DNA of 64,000 nt from the NCBI GenBank assembly GCA_019188255.1, contig JAETXT010000016.1, positions 1-64,000 on the forward strand. The letters are read 5' to 3'. The first letter of the stretch is position 1, and each line of letters starts with the position of its first letter. This stretch comes from Verticillium longisporum. Taxonomy: Eukaryota > Ascomycota > Sordariomycetes > Glomerellales > Plectosphaerellaceae. Of the stretch, positions 1 to 13,522 are shown in pieces. The position numbers and the translations under genes were made by a program. The notes below the pieces were generated by a model. That model was not told the DNA's origin, ran no database searches, and was given only the letters and a program-made list of their open reading frames with translations.

Positions 1-3000
1 GTCGGTGTCTCGCAATTCGATGGCTAAGCGTAGCCTCGCAGCCTCCATGTGGAAGAAAAGGGGAGGCATGCAGCTAAAAAGGCGTGGGCATGGTTAGCTT
101 ATAAACCGAAGGCTGCACCGAAGCACCGAGAACCCGATCTCTGGGGGTTTTCACGATGATGAGGTTCGCGCGATGGCGCAGTATTGGCTCCGCGACACGG
201 CCTAGGCTTCGCGCACTCCACTGATGCGCACTGGCGCGCGCGGGGACGGTGCAGACGATGTGCCGGGCCCGAACCTTCGTCGTCGGCCGGAATGGAAGAG
301 AGTACACATGGAGATTATAGAGGGTGCACGTCTCCGTCTCGCACGCGTTTAGCATCTCCGCCGCAGCTGCGGCTGAGGCAGAGACATTCTTCGACTTCGC
401 CTCAGGGCCGAGAGTCTGGGCCCTCTCGGGGCCCGAGTTGTTTCCCTCTGCTCCAGACCCTAAAGGCGCCGAACGATTTCCACTTTAATCCTCAGCCGTT
501 GCTGACTTAGTCACCTTAACTAGCACGCTTCGAGGCGAGGGCCGGCCGCTGGACTGTCGGCCCGCATACTGTGCTGTGCTGTATGCTGTGCTTCCCGTTG
601 CTGCACCGAGTAACTGAGCACCGAGCACTGGGCACTGAGCTCGGGGCAGAGAGGGGTTTCTGGTACCGCTGTCGGCAATTGTCCCCTTTGTCAGGGCAAT
701 CCGACTTGGCTTTCCTGGCGCCGTCAACCGCAAATTTTCGGATCACCCGCATCCACCTGCCACGAGGCACGGGAGGAGCTTTGGCTCCCGCGCTTGTGGA
801 ATCATTCGGGACGCCCCGGTGACGCTACCGATGCGACGACGTCCAAAGGGGAATTGACAGAGGCGGGGAGAGGGGACACGAGGACCTTGTAAATGGCCAG
901 TCAGACGCACCAGTACCGAGGGCTTGTTAATGGCTCGGCACCAAGCAAACACTCCGCAGGCTGTAAGGGTCGGGAATTTTCCACTGCGCGAAGCAACGCT
1001 TACGCAGCCCACGGGACTTTCTCATCCCTTTTTCCCACGCGAGCCGACCCCATCACAATACCACCCACCGCCGCCCGGCGAACGTTCCGGTCCGGGGCCT
1101 GTAGCCACGAAAGAGGCACGGCTGGCCCTTGCGCTGTAGAGACCCTCATGAGACGATTTGAGTGCGCTATCTCGACTGCGCATACGAAGCGAAGCCATAC
1201 TGGGCAGGCGCAAGGGGGTCAATGAATCGTACAGTCTTCTTTGGGACGATCGAAGTGCAATAGTAATATCTCCGGCGGAAGTTTAACAGCACACCCAAGA
1301 ACCCAAGAGGGGCTCACACTGGTCGAACAGGCGACGACGAATGCCAGCGACGACCATGGTCAGCGACCTGTCACATTTTTGCGAAATTTTCCGACATGGC
1401 CTGCTGGATCTGACCAGCCATGGACGGTGGGGAGGGGCGGTTGGCTTCCCATCACCGTCGTACTCAACATGTAGGTACCCGATGTCTTTTTGGTCGGGGG
1501 ACGGACGAGGGGCTGCATTCTCTGTCTCTGTTGCCAATATGGGATGTGACTCGGGCCATTGCCGCACGATCCCTTGATGACCAACACCACAGTCAGCGTC
1601 AGCCGACATCGAAACAAACGAGGCAAGCCGTGAGGACGCGCTTGCTGGCCTGTCTCGTAGTCTTGCAACAGAGCCTGTTCTGCAGATCAAACCGGCTCTA
1701 CATAGTGACGGCGATCACCCGCAAGCCAAATCAGCTGATGGCTTCGATGCTCCTATTAGCTCGTCCGCCGCCTCCAAGGCTATCCGCTCTGGACGATATC
1801 CATAACGCTCACGGCGGGTGGCTTGGCGTTGGTCAACGGACGGATGGGGTTTACCGGAGCGCCGGCGGATCGTGCGAGCTGGAGATCGACGCCTTCTCAA
1901 CGCCCTCGACGTCAAGGAATAGACCGAGGACAGCGAGGCGCTGCCACATCGAAACATGCCCGCGACAGGCGCGCGAAACAATGCGAGCAGGCGGCTGAAC
2001 TCCTAAACAGGCGCACCGCACAGTCCGGACCGATGCCAAACATGCCTGCCTGAGAGGGTCGGCCAAGTCATTCACTTCGCAACCCTTGCTCGCCCTCTCA
2101 TTCACTCCTACTCTGTGTCCGTTTCTGCAGTTGCCGGGGCTCTACTAATATGGCCTAGGGGACCCATCAATGGTGGCCACGCCAGGCACAGGGGGCTCCC
2201 CAGGGGAAAGGGGGTCGTCTCCTCTCTTCTGACCCTGGCCATTGACCAGCAACCCTGCCAACCGCCCTGCCTCACTAGGCTTTGGTGCATTGACTGCTTG
2301 TTGGTCTATTGTCTAGCCAGCTTGCCCTACACCTGCATGTCTGAAGACCTCCACGGTCAGAGATGGTGGCTCAGCATGCCTGGCGAGAAATTTGTCACAC
2401 AGGCCAGTCGGGATCATTCACAGCCTTGGTTGACGTTTCGGAACCGCGCCCGTGTGTCCGGAGCAGGCAAACATCAGGGACGCCACGGAAACCCAAAGCT
2501 GTTTTGACTGCCTTTATTGCAGTCACTATCCGAGCATCAAGGCAAGACAGGCGTGGCCTGGCCCGATGCATAAAATTTGGGCATCCCCTCTCTGCCCGGC
2601 AGATCGATCGAAGGGCGAAGAGGGGCGGCGGCGGCGGCGGCGGCGTCGTCGATGGATGCGAGTAGGGGCCGCTATGCGAGACAGTATTCATCATAGGAAA
2701 GGGATGGCGAGGTATGGGATTTCTCTTCTGTATCGTCGGTTGCCCCTCTCTCGCTCTCTCTCTCGCGTCGCAGGTGGCGCCTTCGTAGCGGCGGGCACCT
2801 AGCTCTAGGGGCCGCCACGCCTGCTTGGTCGTTCAGGGAGGATGAGGGGCTCGACGGGTGACAGGACGATGTCCACGAGTGGTGTGGTGTCTGCGGTAGT
2901 GCCGTGGTAGTCAGAGCAAGGGCATGCAAAGGGTATTGGCAAGACGAGCTGAGCAACTTGGGGCGCGAGATGGATGAGCCGGACAGGCACTGCGTAGTGG

Positions 3001-3163
3001 GGCAGCGGATCCTCGCCAGGATGTGAAAGTGACAGAAGTGACTGATCAGAAAAAGGAGGACCGCTTTTTCTGGAGATACGCATATTGAGCGGGAAAAGGT
3101 TCAACAGAAACATGAGGTATTAGGCGTGACCACAGAAACCGATCCCACAGCCTCGCTCTTCCG

Positions 3164-3179
3164 CACGCACACACGCGCG

Positions 3180-3214
<35 letters not shown>
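3164..3214. repeat. CA/CG dinucleotide microsatellite
   Basis: An uninterrupted purine-pyrimidine alternating tract made of CA and CG steps, ending in a pure (CA)n run of about 20 bases. It is non-coding and could adopt Z-form DNA. A likely polymorphic marker. Confidence 0.9.
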
Positions 3215-4119
3215 TGGCGTACACAGATCGTTGAGGAGGAGCAGGAGGCTGGTACATGGGTCTGGACTAGGCCGGACCTCGACTAAGGTACCTAGGTAGG
3301 TAGCCAGGGAATCGACGGACTCGCCGAACCATGGGGCGGGGGACCAGCGCCCAGAGGTCAGTATATGCAGGCAAAACATGGCAGGTAGATCAGAATGCGA
3401 CCAGGGCATGTTGTATTATGATCATGGTACGTGGCACGTTGTTGAGGAGTGGCAGGGAACGAGCCAACAGCCGCGCGAGGAGGGTGGGCGACAAGCATTC
3501 ATTGTGAGTTCGTGACAGGTCCCATCAGCGTCGCAATGGAACTGGCATCTGCATCTGCAGGTGCGTCTGATCGCAAAATCAATGACAGCCCCGTTGGGGT
3601 AGGCCGCCCCAGGTAAAATACCACATTACAAAAGAAGGGGGATGCATAGGGGACCTGCATGAGCTCGAACTAGTAGATGGTCACCAGGGAGCAGGGAGCA
3701 ACCGGGTCAGCAGAATGAGCAGGGCAATGGAGTGACAGACACGAGGTGGGCATGGTGGGAAAAGACGAAAAAGGTGCATCGAACCTATAAGACGTCAGTA
3801 TAGGTTCTATTGGTGGATGTAGGTGACGGTGGATGTGGGTGTGGGCATGACGACTGGTATGGATGGGAGGTTTGCCGATGCATGAAGTTCGGTTCGTAAA
3901 GTTAGACTAGCATCGAGTACCATTGATTGCTGAGTCGAGGCGGCGGAGGTAAGGTGAATACCGGACAAGAGAGGTGGACAGACAGAGAGAAGAAGAAAAT
4001 AAAAGGCGCCTTCGATGCAGCCATGGATGTTGACAGACCAGACCTAAACGGCAAGCTAACGTAGGTACTGTACTCACCTAACCTTCACCGTGCTTGACAT
4101 TGCCTTTGCGTACCTAGGT

Positions 4120-4155
4120 ACCTACCCAGGTAGGTATCTTTCTACCTGGGTAGGT
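4120..4155. repeat. 14-base inverted repeat in a CCTAGG-type cluster
   Basis: The arms at 4120-4133 and 4142-4155 are perfect reverse complements with an 8-base spacer, so a hairpin is possible. They lie inside a longer cluster (4111-4170) of TACCTAGGTA and GGTAGGTA words. Similar words recur in other intergenic stretches of the window. No gene is adjacent on either side. Confidence 0.7.
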
Positions 4156-7100
4156 CGGTAGGGGTACCTTAGCTGTAGGTAACTTCAGATCAGCCCCAGG
4201 GACGGTCCCGACGGCGGCAACCAACATTCACACCATCAGATCACCAGCAGGGAGTAGGGGGCGAGCGAGCCCCTCAAGCCCCCTCATTCTCCCAAGCCAA
4301 GGTATTTCCATCTATGGTAGGCATTTGGCTTTGCTGAGGTGGGTTTAGTCGCGGCAGCCTTCCCAACTTGACAGCGCGCCCAGGCCAGCCCACCATGGCC
4401 AAGGTCGGCAGGGGTTTACTTCCCTTTCCTCGTTAGGTTGGGTTTGCCGAATAGGGCGACCGCGCTGTGGTCGCTCGGAGGTGGGAGAGGGACCCATCGT
4501 TGGTCTGGGCAGAGAACAGGGCAGAATAGAGCAGAGCACCCGCGGCAGACCCAGAACACAGCGCGCCTACCCGCCAACCCTGGCGTGGGTAGGGCCCCAG
4601 GTAGGCAGGTCGTGCAGCGCAGTGCCAGCATATGGCCAGGGTGCTGCTGTCCTTTTCTCGGGGAGTTCCGAGCCTGATGCGTGGCTATTGGTAAGGTATC
4701 TTATGGGGAGTGGGGTGATGGGTGAGTGACTGGGCTAGTCCTCAAGTAGCGATGAATGGGATGGGGGCTTGCTGTGATTCCCATTGTCGCCCGCTGTGTT
4801 TCCCGTCCTTCCAACCTTCCAGCCCGCCAACTGCCTGCCTGCTGGTGCTTCTGTGCAGCAGGTGTGTGTGTGTGTGGCCTGCCTGCCTGCCTACCTACCT
4901 GCCGGCCGTGCCTGCCTTTGCCGCGTGCCACAGGAGTACCCGCGGACCCGGACGCGTCCTCCGTAGGGGAAAGCCCGCCTCTCGTGGAGGAAGCCGTCGG
5001 GTCGCTTGAAGGGGTTGCGTGCCTGCCTTTTGCACTACGATGGCAGAGACCTGACCGCGACTACCTGCTAGGGGAACACCAGCATCCGTCCCTGGTTGCC
5101 GTGCTTGGCAAGTGCCCGGCGCTACCTTCCGACGCGCGCCATCGTCGTCGTCGTCGTGGCGAATGGTCGAGGGAACGAGAGATATTGGCAGGTGCTGTTA
5201 CGGTATGGTACGGTAGGTACTAACAACCTGCGATGCGGCAGGTACGGCAACGGCCCCCTCGAGACTGGGGTCGTCGGAGGCAGGATGACCTAAGGCCGCC
5301 CCGCAATTCAGCGACGAATCAAACGATTCGGCCGCCCCACGGAGCACACTCCGGTGGCAATCAAGAATGCTTATGCGTTGCTCCTTCGTCATATGGCCAC
5401 ACTATGCTCTGACAGTCACCACCAGAGCCAGTGACCGTCCAGGCCCTCCAAGACCTCCGTCTCGCCTTGGCGGGCGACGGCGGCTGCGGCTGCCACTGCT
5501 ACTGCCGCCGCTGCACCTGCTACTGCTGCACCTGCTCCCGCTACGGTTGACTACCTAGGAAGGCACTACTTCGCGGCGCTGCTGTTGGCGCCCGGCACTA
5601 CCGCGACTACGACCACATTCGCGCCATGGAGATGCCATATTTCTTTTTCCTGCATTTTTCCCATCCCAATTCTGCATTTTCTCGCTGGCGCACTTCGTCT
5701 CTCTCTCTCCCCCTGCCACCTCCGCCCCCCCTTCGCCTGCACCAGATCGCCGTCCGCCAAGTCGAACCCGAAGTCTCCCATGGTGCTTGTGCGGTCGGCT
5801 CACTCAGGATGGTCTGACATGCGACCGACTATCCCTCTGGCGCCGCTACGGGATTTTTTTGAGCTCCGTGACCATCGCGCAAGCTACACGCTTGATCGCC
5901 CCCTCCCGCCCCGTCTCTCCGTCTCTCCGTCCCTTCCACTGCCCCCCATCAATCGATACGCCATCATCCATGCTGCTGTTCCATCCATCTAGCAGTTCGC
6001 CATTGTCCCTGAGACTAAGACCAGATGGTTCATCACGCCCCGTCCCCCTGGCTTCATCCTCCTGGCAACCTCACTGTTGTTCCCCGTATGGAGACAGATC
6101 CTGTCTTGCCTAGTGGCTTTGCTAGCTCTCCGAGCTCAGCTCTCTGTCCCCCTTGGACTTTCCCTCGATAACCTAACCCAAGACCATCGATTGTCTAGCA
6201 TGCCCTTCTTTTCGTTACTGAGCCTGGCATCCACACCCAGATCGACATCTCACATCTCACATCACCCAAAATCCCCGCCAGCATGTCTATCCTGTCCTGC
6301 ATCATATCACATCACCGCCGCCAAACGCCGAAGCCGAGAACTGTCGAGCGAGCCCCGCCGTGGCACCTGGCGTTTGCCGTGTCTTGGATCAGTCAGCTCG
6401 AGTGGTCGGTTCCCCGAGGCCATACAGAAGTCCCATTGTCCCTACCTGTCTGTGTAATGCCTGGGTGACAAGGAGCGAGCAAGTCTGTTTGTGAATGACA
6501 GAGCGCGCGATAGAGAGACGCAGGCAGTGAGAGAGCGCGCGAGAAAGCGCACCCATGGCTCCGCGCGAGAGCGCGCTGCGCTGAGAGGGTACGGCCAAAA
6601 AATTGGACGAACCTGTCGGCCCTTTGCTTGTCTCAAACATCATGGCGAGATTCTCGGCCCTTGGGCGAGGGTCATCCATTCCAGTGCCCACAGCCGTCAT
6701 CATTCCACTTTCCTACTACGGTGCCTGGCTGGCTGTCTGATTGTCTGTAAGTGCTCGGTACGACAGCTTTCGCTTGCCCCATCTAGCCGCGCTACGACAC
6801 GCTCTGTGCCTGCATCGCGATCTCGCATCGCCTCTCCCTCCTTCACGCTATTCTTTCGTCAATGCTCTATCCGAACCTTCAATGGCGATATCGCCCCATC
6901 GTCGCCTGGCCGTCAGTCAGAGACATCCGAGTCGTCTCCAGTCGAGTCGAACGCCCGCCGTCTTTGGGTATACACCGCCTTCTGGCCATCGTTCTCTGCT
7001 GTTCTCCTTCCTTCACCTGCCTCCTCGTCCCCCCTCTCTTACGTTCACATCTCCACAGACGGCCAACGAGTGAACAACTTCTGTTGAAGGAGCATAGCGG

Positions 7101-8322
7101 TTCCTGCAGGTACCTTGCTTCTGTCTCGCGGGCATGCATGGGTAGCAGGAAGGGGTAGAGCAAAAGCCAGAGAAGAGGCCAAGAGACTTCGAGAGCAAAA
7201 GAGAGTCGACAGGGAGGGAGGGTGTGTGTGCTTCAACACACCCCGAGCAGGGGTATGGTCAGAAGGACAGGGGAGGGGGCGTGTGATAGCATCCTCGTTG
7301 ACAAGGGCCCTTCCCCTCGTCCACCGTGCAGGCCCCTCCCCAGTCCCTCTGGTCCCGAGAGAAAGGTCGCTACCCTCCATCCCATGTCCACCCGCAGCCA
7401 GGCTGTGCGTTGATGCCATCCGTCCAGGACCAGGTCGGCTCGAAATACACCTTCTGCCACACGGTCTTCTTTGATCACCAAACGTAGCCCAGTGGCTATA
7501 TTCGCAAAACGGGCAGGGCCAGAGAGATGGCGCACGCAGCACTTTGCAGTCGACATGCTCGCCGTTCAAAACGGCTTCGTTACTTGATTGATTCGTTAGT
7601 CCTTTCCTGGTTCGCCCTCCTTGCTTGCCATGCTCTGCTCGCTTTTCTGGGTGTGTTACGTTTATCCACCCTTCTCTCCAGACTATGGCAATCCATCGGC
7701 GGGGCATATCTGAACTGGCGTGCGCCCAGTGATCGGCCACGACATATTGCTTTCCCAAGGGAACAGCGAAACAAACGGCGCGCCCTCTTGTGCGAACCAT
7801 CTCTGTCCATGCGGTCCTGCGGGCGATAGTCAGCCATCGACTCAGTCAACTTAGATTAGAGCTTCTCACCCTTCCTCCTACCCTACTCCACACACCCGCG
7901 TCTTTATTGCCCACCCCTACCTTTACCGTCACCCCTTCCTTCGAATGCCCCTTCGGTCAGTTGGGCCACCGCGTACGTAGCCTCGATACATTCCACTCTG
8001 GGGCTCTCGTGTCTCTCCTTCGGCTGTATTGCCGCCCACTATTACCCCATTTCGTGAAGATAGTCCCGTCCATCAGCTTCTCAGGGCGTCATCTTCATCT
8101 CTCCACTCCTTGGGCTCTTCCTTTCATATATCTTTAGAGAGCCCCGTCTCGTCAGGAACGCTCCCATCATCCCATCATTCTTAACCAGTATCCGTTCCTG
8201 GACAACTTCGTCTTCGACAATCGTCAAGTCTCTTCCTTTCACACATTCATACACACATACACAGGGAGACCAACAGACCTGCATACACACCACATATCTC
8301 CTCACGCTCTCTTCAAATCACA

Positions 8323-9565
8323 ATGATCCCCTCGTCGTGGTCCCATGAACAGGGCAACTCCATCGACATAATGGATGCTTGCTTCGTTCGTGATCCCAGC
8401 TTCGACTTCAACACTCCCTTGCTCAGCAGCAGCTCTGCTTCCTCACCAACCTACGACTCCTGCGATCCCTTCACTCCTCGGTCTGGACGATCTACTCCCC
8501 ACGCCTCCGCAGTTGACTTCAGCGAATCCTTCTCTTCTCACGGTTCATTCAGCTTTGAGCCTGCCGCGGCTGCCATGCCCATACACCACAAGAACCACAG
8601 CCACCAACACTATCACAGAGCCGGCACTATGGACATGCCTCTTCAATACTCTGCTTCCATGCCTCTCACACCCAGCCGCCGCCACTTCTCTGGCATGGAC
8701 GTTGACTACAACACGATGCTCCAGGCCACGCTCAACCAGCAGTGCATGACCACCATGTCACCCGTCCAAGCCACCATGATGGACCAGTATGCCTCTATGC
8801 CCCAGGATCTCCAGTCCTCCCCCTTCACAATGCCCACTCCGAGCCGCTCTCTTCCCAGCTCTACACCAAACCACGCCGTCAACATGTGGCCCTGCAATGA
8901 GAGCCCCATCATGATGTTTGGCAACCATGGCACACCATCCCCCTCTCCTCTCCAGTCCATGTCGATGAAGCGCGATCACGACTCACCCTCACCTCCTCCA
9001 TCGAGGTCCTACCGTCGTCGCACTATGACCGAGGCGCAGCGGAGGACGATGGCTCTTCAGAGACACCAGAGTGAGATGATGTACCGCAGCCAGCACGACT
9101 CGGAAGCCATGGCACAGCTCAGGTCCATGAAACTTGACCACCACTCTGGCGAAGATGAGCTCGACTCAGTCTATGTCGACCGCCGCGTGGTTCCCCGTCC
9201 TCGCGAGAGGTGTGACTTCATGGGCTGCCGCAAGACATACCAGAAGAAGGAGCACTTGAAGAGGCACCAGAGGGCGTAAGTTCCAGACCACACATCCAAC
9301 CCGAGCCAGCAAGAGTTACCAACTGACACATCACAGCGCCCATGGCATTGGTGGTACCCCTGAGATGCACACCTGCCCTGCTGATGGCTGCCACAAGGTC
9401 TTCAAGGACCGCTTCGACAACTTCAAGCAGCACCTTCGCATTCACAAGGACGGCAAGAGCACGAGAACGCCATACAACGAAGAGGCAGCTCAGATGTACG
9501 ACGAGTTGTGCAAGCAGAGCAAGACCCGCAACACAAAGAAGGGTCTCAGGACTGCCAAGGCCTAG
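8323..9565 (+). CDS. C2H2 zinc-finger transcription factor (two C-terminal fingers)
   Basis: A nuclear DNA-binding regulator of 393 residues in two exons: 8323-9275 and 9337-9565. The 61-base intron has donor GTAAGT, branch CTGAC and acceptor CACAG, and it splits finger 1. After splicing, finger 1 is C297-x4-C302-x12-H315-x4-H320 and finger 2 is C331-x4-C336-x13-H350-x3-H354. The first 290 residues are low-complexity (Ser, Pro, Met, His, Gln), as in fungal activation regions. A basic, Arg-rich patch (RSYRRRTMTEAQRR) lies about 60 residues before finger 1. Paired fingers with a KKEHLKRH core near the C-terminus recall fungal developmental regulators such as BrlA, but the rest is not recognisable, so no symbol is given. 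The ATG follows a long CT/CA-rich leader. Targets are unknown. Confidence 0.88.
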
Positions 9566-12500
9566 TAACAGGCTCTCCTCGTCACTTTGGATGTTGTTTG
9601 GGTGCCTGGCCTCGCCACCTCTTTTACTTCGTTTCGCTTCTGGTCCACCATCTCTTCTTTGCGCCCCCTCCCTCTCCACCTTGATCAAATCCCCCTGCTA
9701 CACACATAATCACATCCAAAGAAGCAAACACACACACACACACACACAACTACGCACAGCCGCATCAATTCGGCCACGAAACACGCTCACCACATTCTCA
9801 ACATCGTCATTCACATCTTCAAATACCATGTACTAATTCTTGCTGTATTCGTCACACGGCGCAATTGGACATTTTTTCTCTCCGTTACGGGGCCTTTTAT
9901 TGGCCGGTGCATAATTCGAGGCTTGGTGGAAGAGGGGATGAGAGGGGAGAGGATGCGCAGCCGGAACTGATTTTCTCAATCTTTTCTTTTTCTTATTTTT
10001 CTCCTATGGGGAAAAGGACATACTTTCTGATTTTCTGGTCTTTATCTCAACCTCCTCACAGCAGACGAATATGCGGAGGAAATACCAGGACCTTTTGGGT
10101 GAGGATGTAAGGCGGCAAGACGGAAAACGGGTTTCTGCATGACGGTTTTGCATGATCATTTTTTTGGCCCACCCACAATTGGGGGGCATAGACAGAGACG
10201 TCGCAATGGGGCATTTGAGACTCGGTGAAGGACAAGAGTCGCGGGGTATAGGTGGAAAGCATTATTGTCGTCACGGTAGTCGGGCAAGATAGAGACAAAT
10301 TTACGGCTTTGCGCATGGCAGACTAAAACCCCGAATACTGCCGCTAGTGAACCTTGTGCCATGGGCAAAATTCCATGCGCATTTCCGAAAACACCCTCAC
10401 CGCGCCCACGTCCCCAGTTTCTCTGCAACTGTGTTGCCTTATTTGGATCGCAAAGAACTCAACATGGGGCGGAAATTCGCAACATTCGTCCCCAGCGGCC
10501 ATCTGCTCCGAGCTGCCAGAACTACCTGTAGTCGTGAGTCCCCTCGGGCTGGGCGAACCTAGTAGTGAGGACCCCCTACCCCCTGCGCTTCCAGGACCTA
10601 CGCCACCCACCTTTACCCCTGGCCCATATCGCGCCCTAGACGGGCACCAGGCAGGGCTTGTCCTACATGGAGCAAAGATCGCCTCGATGGCACTGGCTGG
10701 CATGTCTGAGATTCGTAGCTCAAATCCCGATAGTCCCGAGACAGGCTTCCTTTTTTTCCTACGAGGCCTCACCTGCGGTTCGTTCGACCTTGCTGCTGAG
10801 CGCGCCACGAGAGCCCCACCCAGGTCCCCTTCTCAGGACCTCTCTCGCTGTGGTCGCTCAACAACACTGCAGCTCCGCTTAACCGCGGGCCGCAGTCGGC
10901 GGCCCCATGATGTCTCATTCATGTCAATCAGCACTGGATGCTGGTCTGGAGCACCGGAGAGCCTTTCCCAGTCTCTCGCTTTCTCTTTCGTGACTAGCCC
11001 CCCACCCCAAAACAAACTCATGTACGACACACGCTCCACCACCTCCTCCGCTGCGTGCCACTGGTGGAGCACTTTGCCCAGCCAAAGCCTCCGGAGGGAA
11101 GGAATGGTGCTTTCGCCGATGGGGATAGGGACGGACGGGGAAAGCCACCCGTGACGCTGCGATGGATAGCGTCAGGGCGGCGGGCGGGGCCCGGGAGGCG
11201 AGGCTTCCGTATTCCTGGGCATGCCGGACGACGTAGGTGGACGTAGGTTGTCGTTGTCAGAAGTTGAGCTGTCAGTTTTCAACACTATGTTGCTCACTTT
11301 TCCTCACTTTTTCCGCGCCTTTTTTGACCCCCTTCGTCTCTCGAGTCTAGATGCTCACCATCATTGAGCTGTGATGAAGTTTTTATTCATTTTTCGGGGG
11401 GTTTACTTGCCTCACCCCTCTCCCTCTCCCTCTCGTTGGAGAGCTCTCATTCATGGGCTGAATCCATTTCCAGCCCAGCCAGATCTACTCTGCAGCCACG
11501 AGACCAGGTAGAGGCACGCCACTCCCCGCCTTCGAAGCGATCGGTGTGGGATCCACGTCTCTCGGGGAAGGCTCCCCAAGTCAGCTACAATGGATATGAC
11601 GAAGCCATCACGGGGACTAGGTTCTCGCCGCCGCGGGACCCTCCCCGAGTGAATACGGGACGAAGAGGCTAGGGTTGATCGAGGCGTTCCGCTCACCGGC
11701 GGCCGTTCAGCCCACTGCACGTTCTGCGCGTTAGGGGAATGCAAGTTTCTCGCGGCTCTTCCCCTTGGTGGTGTGGCCCTTCTTCGTCAGTCCAGGCCTT
11801 CCCTCTTGTGGAAGCGCGTGCTCGATGGAAGCTCGTGACATGTCATAAGGGGATCGGGGAACCCGCAGCGTAACACCAACCCTCCCTCTTCGCTGTAGGT
11901 ACCTACTGACTACCTGACTACCACCCCATCCTACCGCCGACGGAGCATTCATTCCTCGATCTAGGCCGAACCTGCAGTAGCTCGAGATCTTTGGGCAGCA
12001 GTGCCGCAGATCATTACATGGCTCGACACTACTTGGAGCGGAGGGGGACTGGCCAGATCGCATACCGGGGGGACTGAGGACCATTGCGTCAGCGTCAGGG
12101 CTACCTAGCAGTGCTCTTGTAATGCCAATACATCGTTCGTGCATCGACTCGCGAGTTTGCTCACCACGGTGTGCGTTTGTCGTGTCAGCCTGAACTGCCT
12201 GACCTTATTCTGGAAGTGTGCTGGAAGGAATAAAGTGCAACCTGCCATTCGCCTTTGTTGGCATACTCTCGGTCTTCGCCGATGGAGGTGACACGCAACC
12301 GGGGAGGGGGCCGTCAGTTTGTGTAACCACACGCAGATGATGCGTGTCGTCGATCTTGAGAGGTAGGTAAGGTAAGGTACCTTAAGCTACCTAGGTAGGC
12401 ACCTTAGGTGTCGTGCTCGATGAGATGGATGGGCGAATGATGTGCACAGGGGTCCCTCGGGCGCGCCTTCTCAGTGGCGCCAGGGGCGCTGGGGCCCTGC

Positions 12501-13522
12501 ACCGCGATTTGGGTTTAGGGGCATCTGGGGGATCTGGGGAGTTCCTGTCGGTTGTCTTGCTGGACTCGGCCCAGCAGAGGGTGGGTCTATCAGACAGCTG
12601 TGGCCAATGGGAAACTACATCTGCAGCCCTGTCAAGCCACCTGATTCATCCAATGCTGTGAGTGCCCATGCCGTGGACGGAGAGCTTCAGCTGTGGCGTG
12701 GTCAAGTTTACCCGCCGCAATTCGCTGCACTCTGCAGATGGCAGCAGCCACAGGTCACTCCTGCCCCCAGTTTCTCCATCTTGCGAGATTCACTCGGCAA
12801 TGCTTCAGGGCTTCCGGCGGTGGCCAGGCCCTGACTCTGCTGAAGCGCCTGCCTCTCACCACCACCGCCAGCTCCAGCCCGACGCCCGCCGAGAGCCTTG
12901 GCCTAGGTACCTTAGGCAGGCATCTGGTTTGTCCCAAAACATATCGCCATTGTCCAAACACATGCATCGTCGCCGCCTCTTCATATCAGCAGAGTCCAGC
13001 TCAAATGCCCAAGACCAGACCAAGGCCTTGATGGATTCGCCCCCTCCCCACCCACCCTCCATCATGACGCTTCGTCGATTCGCCGAGACCATGCCAGCCA
13101 AGTGACTGACTGACCGACCGACCGACCGACCCCCTCATTGACCGTTGACATCAATGGAAACGTCAAGTCAGCCTCGAGCCTCAAATCGCGCCATCATCTG
13201 AGCCATCATCCTCCCTCATCCCAATACACCCAACCCAAACATTGTTCAACCGCTCTTCGAACCACCCATCCCTATCCCTGTCAGCAGGGAACTCCCAAAC
13301 ATCGTTCTGCCATTGTTCCATGCAGGTCATCGCCCGCGGCGTCCTATTGTCGCCCTCTTTCTGCCTAGCCTCGCTGCACACGCCACAGCCAACGCCCACA
13401 CCACCACTGCATCGCACACTCAGCTATTGTTGCAGGCACAAGCAAGTACAAGTGCAGCGGAGGCGTAAGAGCAATCAACCACAGACGCCTACCCTCGTCG
13501 CCGACGAGGCTTTTCAATCGTC
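9566..13522. other. Gene-free stretch
   Basis: 3' region of the C2H2 gene followed by about 4 kb without a supportable gene. It contains an (AC)n run near 9729-9749 and a CT-rich stretch around 11400-11440. Palindromic words of the CCTAGGTAGG family occur at about 11896-11923, 12361-12411 and 12901-12921, with a (GACC)n run near 13108-13130. The longest frames (for example 10354-11154) overlap others on the opposite strand and encode no recognisable protein. 13140-13522 is CA/CT-rich and is probably the leader of the next gene. Confidence 0.55.

Larger units (their letters stand above)
1..8322. other. Gene-poor region with long leader of C2H2 regulator
   Basis: No open frame here shows a recognisable domain, biased codon use or a convincing splice structure. 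The frames are short and overlap on both strands. What can be seen: a GGC/GGA-rich tract near 2620-2650, a CA/CG dinucleotide repeat at 3164-3214, several CCTAGGTAGG-type palindromes (3285-3303, 4111-4170), and strongly pyrimidine-rich plus-strand stretches at about 5640-6300 and 7860-8320. The last one runs up to the ATG of the C2H2 gene and is typical of a fungal 5' untranslated leader. A transcribed non-coding leader of unknown length is likely, but its start cannot be fixed by eye. Confidence 0.5.

Noticed and set aside
1420..1998. 192-residue plus-strand frame
   Set aside because: Overlapped by frames on the other strand, with no motif and no splice or composition signal. Chance frame in GC-rich DNA.
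7045..7800. 251-residue minus-strand frame upstream of the C2H2 gene
   Set aside because: Lies antisense to the likely leader, has no recognisable domain and is rich in Arg/Ser/Pro as random frames are here.
10354..11154. 266-residue plus-strand frame
   Set aside because: No motif, and overlapping frames of similar length run on the opposite strand. Repetitive Pro/Ser composition.
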